Assembly (NCBI GenBank): GCA_963693085.1 | Contig: OY856409.1 | Coordinates: 1,538,967,072 to 1,539,031,071, forward strand | Direction of reading: 5' to 3' | From: Alisma plantago-aquatica | Taxonomy: Eukaryota > Streptophyta > Magnoliopsida > Alismatales > Alismataceae | DNA length: 64,000 nucleotides | Part shown: positions 60,727 to 64,000 of the stretch, piece by piece | How positions within the stretch are numbered: the stretch's first letter is position 1 | Layout: every line of letters begins with the position of its first letter | Notes under the pieces: generated by a model | Databases searched by the model: none | Seen by the model: the letters and a program-made list of their open reading frames with translations, nothing else | Told to the model about the DNA's origin: nothing | Position numbers and translations under genes: made by a program

Positions 60727-63700
60727 TGTAACATACTAGAACTAGAACCCTAACCTAGTAGTTTTACCTTTTTGTCTTAGCCAAACAAGAATAAGCTAAT
60801 ACATGTAATTAAGGGAATACAAAAATATTAAGTGCTTAATAATAACACATTTAGGAGATAATAAGAAATTAAAGAACTTAGTTGGATAAATACTTCCTCA
60901 TATAATTTTAATGTAGGGTTGAAGAATAATTTGTCACTAAGTAATAGAAAAGAATAAAATAATTCATCTAGAACCTTCTAACACTTTCTAGGATAAGAGA
61001 AATAGGAGAAAATCCGAATTTTGTATAAAGGAGAAGATAAATGCAAAATGAATGGTAATATGGGAATTAATGAGTAAAGGAGATAATTAGAAAGATAATG
61101 TACCAACAATTTATAATTGGAAACCCATTAGGATAATTTGATACTCAATTTCGTTTACTTGACCAAAAAGTAACTTATGGACCAAGTAACATTTAAAGTG
61201 GAAGATAATTGTATATATTAATATCCTTATCTAAATAAAATAGGAAATAGGTCAATAAAGTGATATAAAATATTTAATGTCCTCAAATTGGAAAACTAAC
61301 TCCAAATTCGTAATCTAAACATAAAAATAAGCCTTTGGGCAAGTTTGCAACTAATTTGGATAATGTTTGATTATTAGGTGAAATTAGGAGAGAGAAAGTG
61401 GATAAAACCTTCAAAATATTAATTAAATATGCAAACAACTCCAATATGTAAAATTGATGGCAAATTCGTATCCTACACATTAAATATGACTTGTGTGTCA
61501 AGTTTCATAAAATTTGGATAATCCGAAAGCCATTAATTAAGGAGGGAAGAGAAAATAGTAATTTATTTGTTTGACACATTAAAAGTTCTTAAAAGGAAAA
61601 TCTAATTTTATATTTGGAATCTACATGCTTTAATTAACCTCTGTGCAAACTTTTATCCAATTTGGGACTCGTTTGCACCCTCAAATGAGGAGAGAGAAAA
61701 AGGAAATACATATAATGTTTCATATTATTCAAGATTTAGTAGGAATCATATATTATGTGTCGCATGCCTTTGGATGGCCGAGATTCTCTGTGGACCCGCG
61801 TCCACTGGATCGTGCGGAGGGTAGGTCATCTCCTACCTCCCAAACAAATAGGAAACAGGGAAGATTTTTGGTATCGCAATATCTAATTCAATTCTTAACA
61901 TTTTTTGACGATTTCTTCGCCATTTTCGTGCTCCAATTCCGTTTAAGTTGATCCATTGTTCACTCGGTATTGTTGAGTTTCCTGAAAACGCCCAAACCTT
62001 GGGTCCCAAGCCTCGCGGCCACCTACCTTCTCGCCGTCTCTCCCTTCCTCGCCTATATATATCTTAACCACAAGCTTCCCTAAACCCTTTGCGATATATT
62101 CCTGCACTCAATTGGTTGCTGGGTTGTGTTTTGAGCTGCCGACGTGCGAAGTTTCATACCAGAGTTGGGGCGCCAACTCCTCCCTCCTCCGTGCATCTTC
62201 GGCCGAATTGTTGGTCTTGGTGAGTTCGGTTTTGCATCTCCTACCTTTCGCATCTCTTCTTTTCCAGTTTTGTGGTGTGTGCCGATTTCGCCCAATCTCG
62301 CGCCGAGCAACAGCCAGGCTGCTCGCAGCCATGGCGTGAACGCGTTGGGGGAGAAGACCCAGCGGAAAATTACTCATCTGCCCTTTTGTTTCTTTTTCTC
62401 GTTTGTTTTTCGGCGGGGGAAAAATCGTCTTTTGATCGTGGATTTCTTTTGTTTGGAGCGGGTGCCAGGTTGTCTTGAAACCGGCTGAGTTGGCCAGTGC
62501 CCGTTGGGCCAACTCAGGGAACGGCTGTCTCTCTCTCTCTGTTTGCAATCGATTAGTCTGACATGGAATTTTGTCATTGGTCGGTTTTGTAAAATTGATA
62601 ACTAATTATCGGCTTATCAGAAAATTATGGAAAAATATTCGTTGGATTCAGAAAAATGCAAGCTTTCGTTTGGTATTGGTTTTGATTCCCGAATCTGATG
62701 ATTTAAGATAAAACTTGAATAATTCATAACTAATAATCTATAAGTCAGAAAAATATAATAAAATATGTTTTAGACTCGTAATAACATAACCTAAAATATG
62801 AAATAGTTTTCATAACCTAATTCACATAATAATAAAAAGGTAGTTTTTAGGGTTTGGTTTATATATATGAAATTGACATAAAATCGGTATATGTGTTTAA
62901 TAGGCTCTTTGGTGACCTAGTTTTGGATCCAGAAGGGCTTAGGAACTGTTGGACTTTGATAATAAGGTATGTTGTATCCCCTATTACTCAATGTTGAGCA
63001 AATCACCTATCTTATCTTTCTTTTGACTTTTGCCTACACAAAATGTCTTATCTTTTGTTATCATGGTTCGTGTGAACTATCTTACATGTTTTTGTACATG
63101 GATATTCTTTTGATATCTCTTTTATGTATCTTGATGCAAGATTGGTCTCTTTTATTGTTGTATGCCACATTGAAGTGGATATTATATGTTGGTGTTGTCC
63201 ATTGTGTGATGGCAACCTTTACTTGTTAATTCTGACTATACCTATTTACTTGCCTCTATATTTACATGCATTGTGATTCAGTAGCACTAGAGTAGTGTAA
63301 CTACATTGGTTATGGGGCAGTATTCCCCTATTGTTTACTTGGAGGGTGGCAGTAATCCACTTCTCTATAACTCGAGTGTGGCAGTAATCCATACTCAAAT
63401 TTTATATATTTGGGAGATTGGCAGTATTCCTTTCTCTATCAGGTTCAAGTTTGTGCTTGGCCGCCAATTGTTATTTATATTGTTCTAGGGCTATGTTTAT
63501 CTCACATGCATGCAGGTTGGTGATGTTGTGGGGTGTGTGCCCTACTAACTTCTTATGTGCCAGTAATGCACAATCATATTTGCTTTGTTTTTGGCAAGTA
63601 TCTTCTTTTATCATAATATGATGATTATTTTCTTTTATGCCCGTGTGGGTAGTCCTTACCTCTTGAATGGGAAGCATTATACATTTGTTGTCCTTTTAAT

Positions 63701-64000
63701 CCTCATATTGCTCAAAGTTTTCTTTTAGCATACACATACCAGCATTTTGCTGATTGTCTTCTTTTTGTTTCTTTTTTTTTCTTCTTTTGTGGGGTATGCT
63801 TCCAACCCCAGGTTAGTTCGAGGACAGTAGCTTCAACAACAACCTAGTAGCTGATCTTTGGGAGGCTTGAAGAGGTGGTTAGATGACCCTCAGCTTGTCC
63901 TTGGCGATATGTTTAGTTTTCTTGTAGATCACCTTATATGGTGAAGAGTTGTATAAAGCTTTGTAAATTGTTAGATAATATTTCTTTTCCGCTGCTACTC
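60727..64000 (+). repeat. 3' LTR, cut by the window end
   Basis: Near-identical to 55921-59213, with a few substitutions and small indels (a T-run near 63770, a 36-bp deletion near 62705). Confidence 0.9.

Larger units (their letters stand above)
55921..64000 (+). mobile_element. Young gag-only Ty3/gypsy element (TR-GAG type)
   Basis: A 3420-bp LTR (55921-59340) and its partner (60727 to beyond 64000) both start TGTAACATACTAGAAC. Between them are only 1386 bp: primer site TGGTATCAGAGCC, a chromovirus-like gag, and the PPT. There is no protease or polymerase, and gag stops right where the protease would start. The first 540 aligned LTR bases show only two differences by eye, so insertion is recent. 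About 127 bp of the 3' LTR lie outside the window. Confidence 0.9.

Overview
The window reads as nuclear DNA of a flowering plant. It is AT-rich, carries GT-AG introns, and is almost wholly built of plant transposable elements: a CACTA (En/Spm) DNA transposon, Ty1/copia and Ty3/gypsy LTR retrotransposons, Athila/Tat-type non-autonomous LTR elements, MITE-like elements and microsatellites. No ordinary host gene, tRNA, rRNA or CRISPR array was recognised. The species cannot be named from the sequence. All LTR, PBS, PPT and exon positions were read by eye.

Layout. (1) 1-6467: right-hand part of a CACTA element. It holds a complete-looking 13-exon minus-strand gene for a Transposase_24/Ulp1-protease fusion protein, a triplicated 449-bp tandem repeat in which every unit carries a large foldback palindrome, inverted subterminal repeats, and the CACTA terminus at 6467. 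(2) 6468-18886: a decayed minus-strand Ty1/copia element (5' LTR, tRNA-Met primer site, gag, remnants of integrase and reverse transcriptase). It is split inside gag by a complete plus-strand LTR element without pol (8178-14793), and the CACTA element is inserted in or beside its reverse transcriptase remnant. (3) 18887-25500: a 20-22 bp minisatellite, a diverged 0.3-kb tandem duplication, two MITE-like elements (one lying between (TA)n tracts) and unassigned AT-rich DNA.

(4) 25500-36999: a minus-strand Ty3/gypsy (chromovirus-type) element with broken gag and pol. Its leader is interrupted by a gag-only Athila-like element (29281-35626). (5) 37000-44372: two diverged copies of a roughly 2-kb block, one lying inside the LTR of a plus-strand gypsy element whose gag stops abruptly at 44372. 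(6) 44373-55920: gypsy LTR sequence, a 37-bp minisatellite, one full LTR (46861-49283) with the adjacent PPT and pol C-terminus, and decayed non-coding DNA. (7) 55921-64000: a young gag-only gypsy element with 3.4-kb LTRs; the 3' LTR runs off the window.

How it fits together: the region is a nest of insertions. Three separate LTR elements (8178-14793, 29281-35626 and 55921-64000) have paired LTRs and priming sites but no pol. They would need reverse transcriptase and integrase supplied by related autonomous elements. The only open reading frame that still looks fully functional is the CACTA-borne protease-fusion gene.
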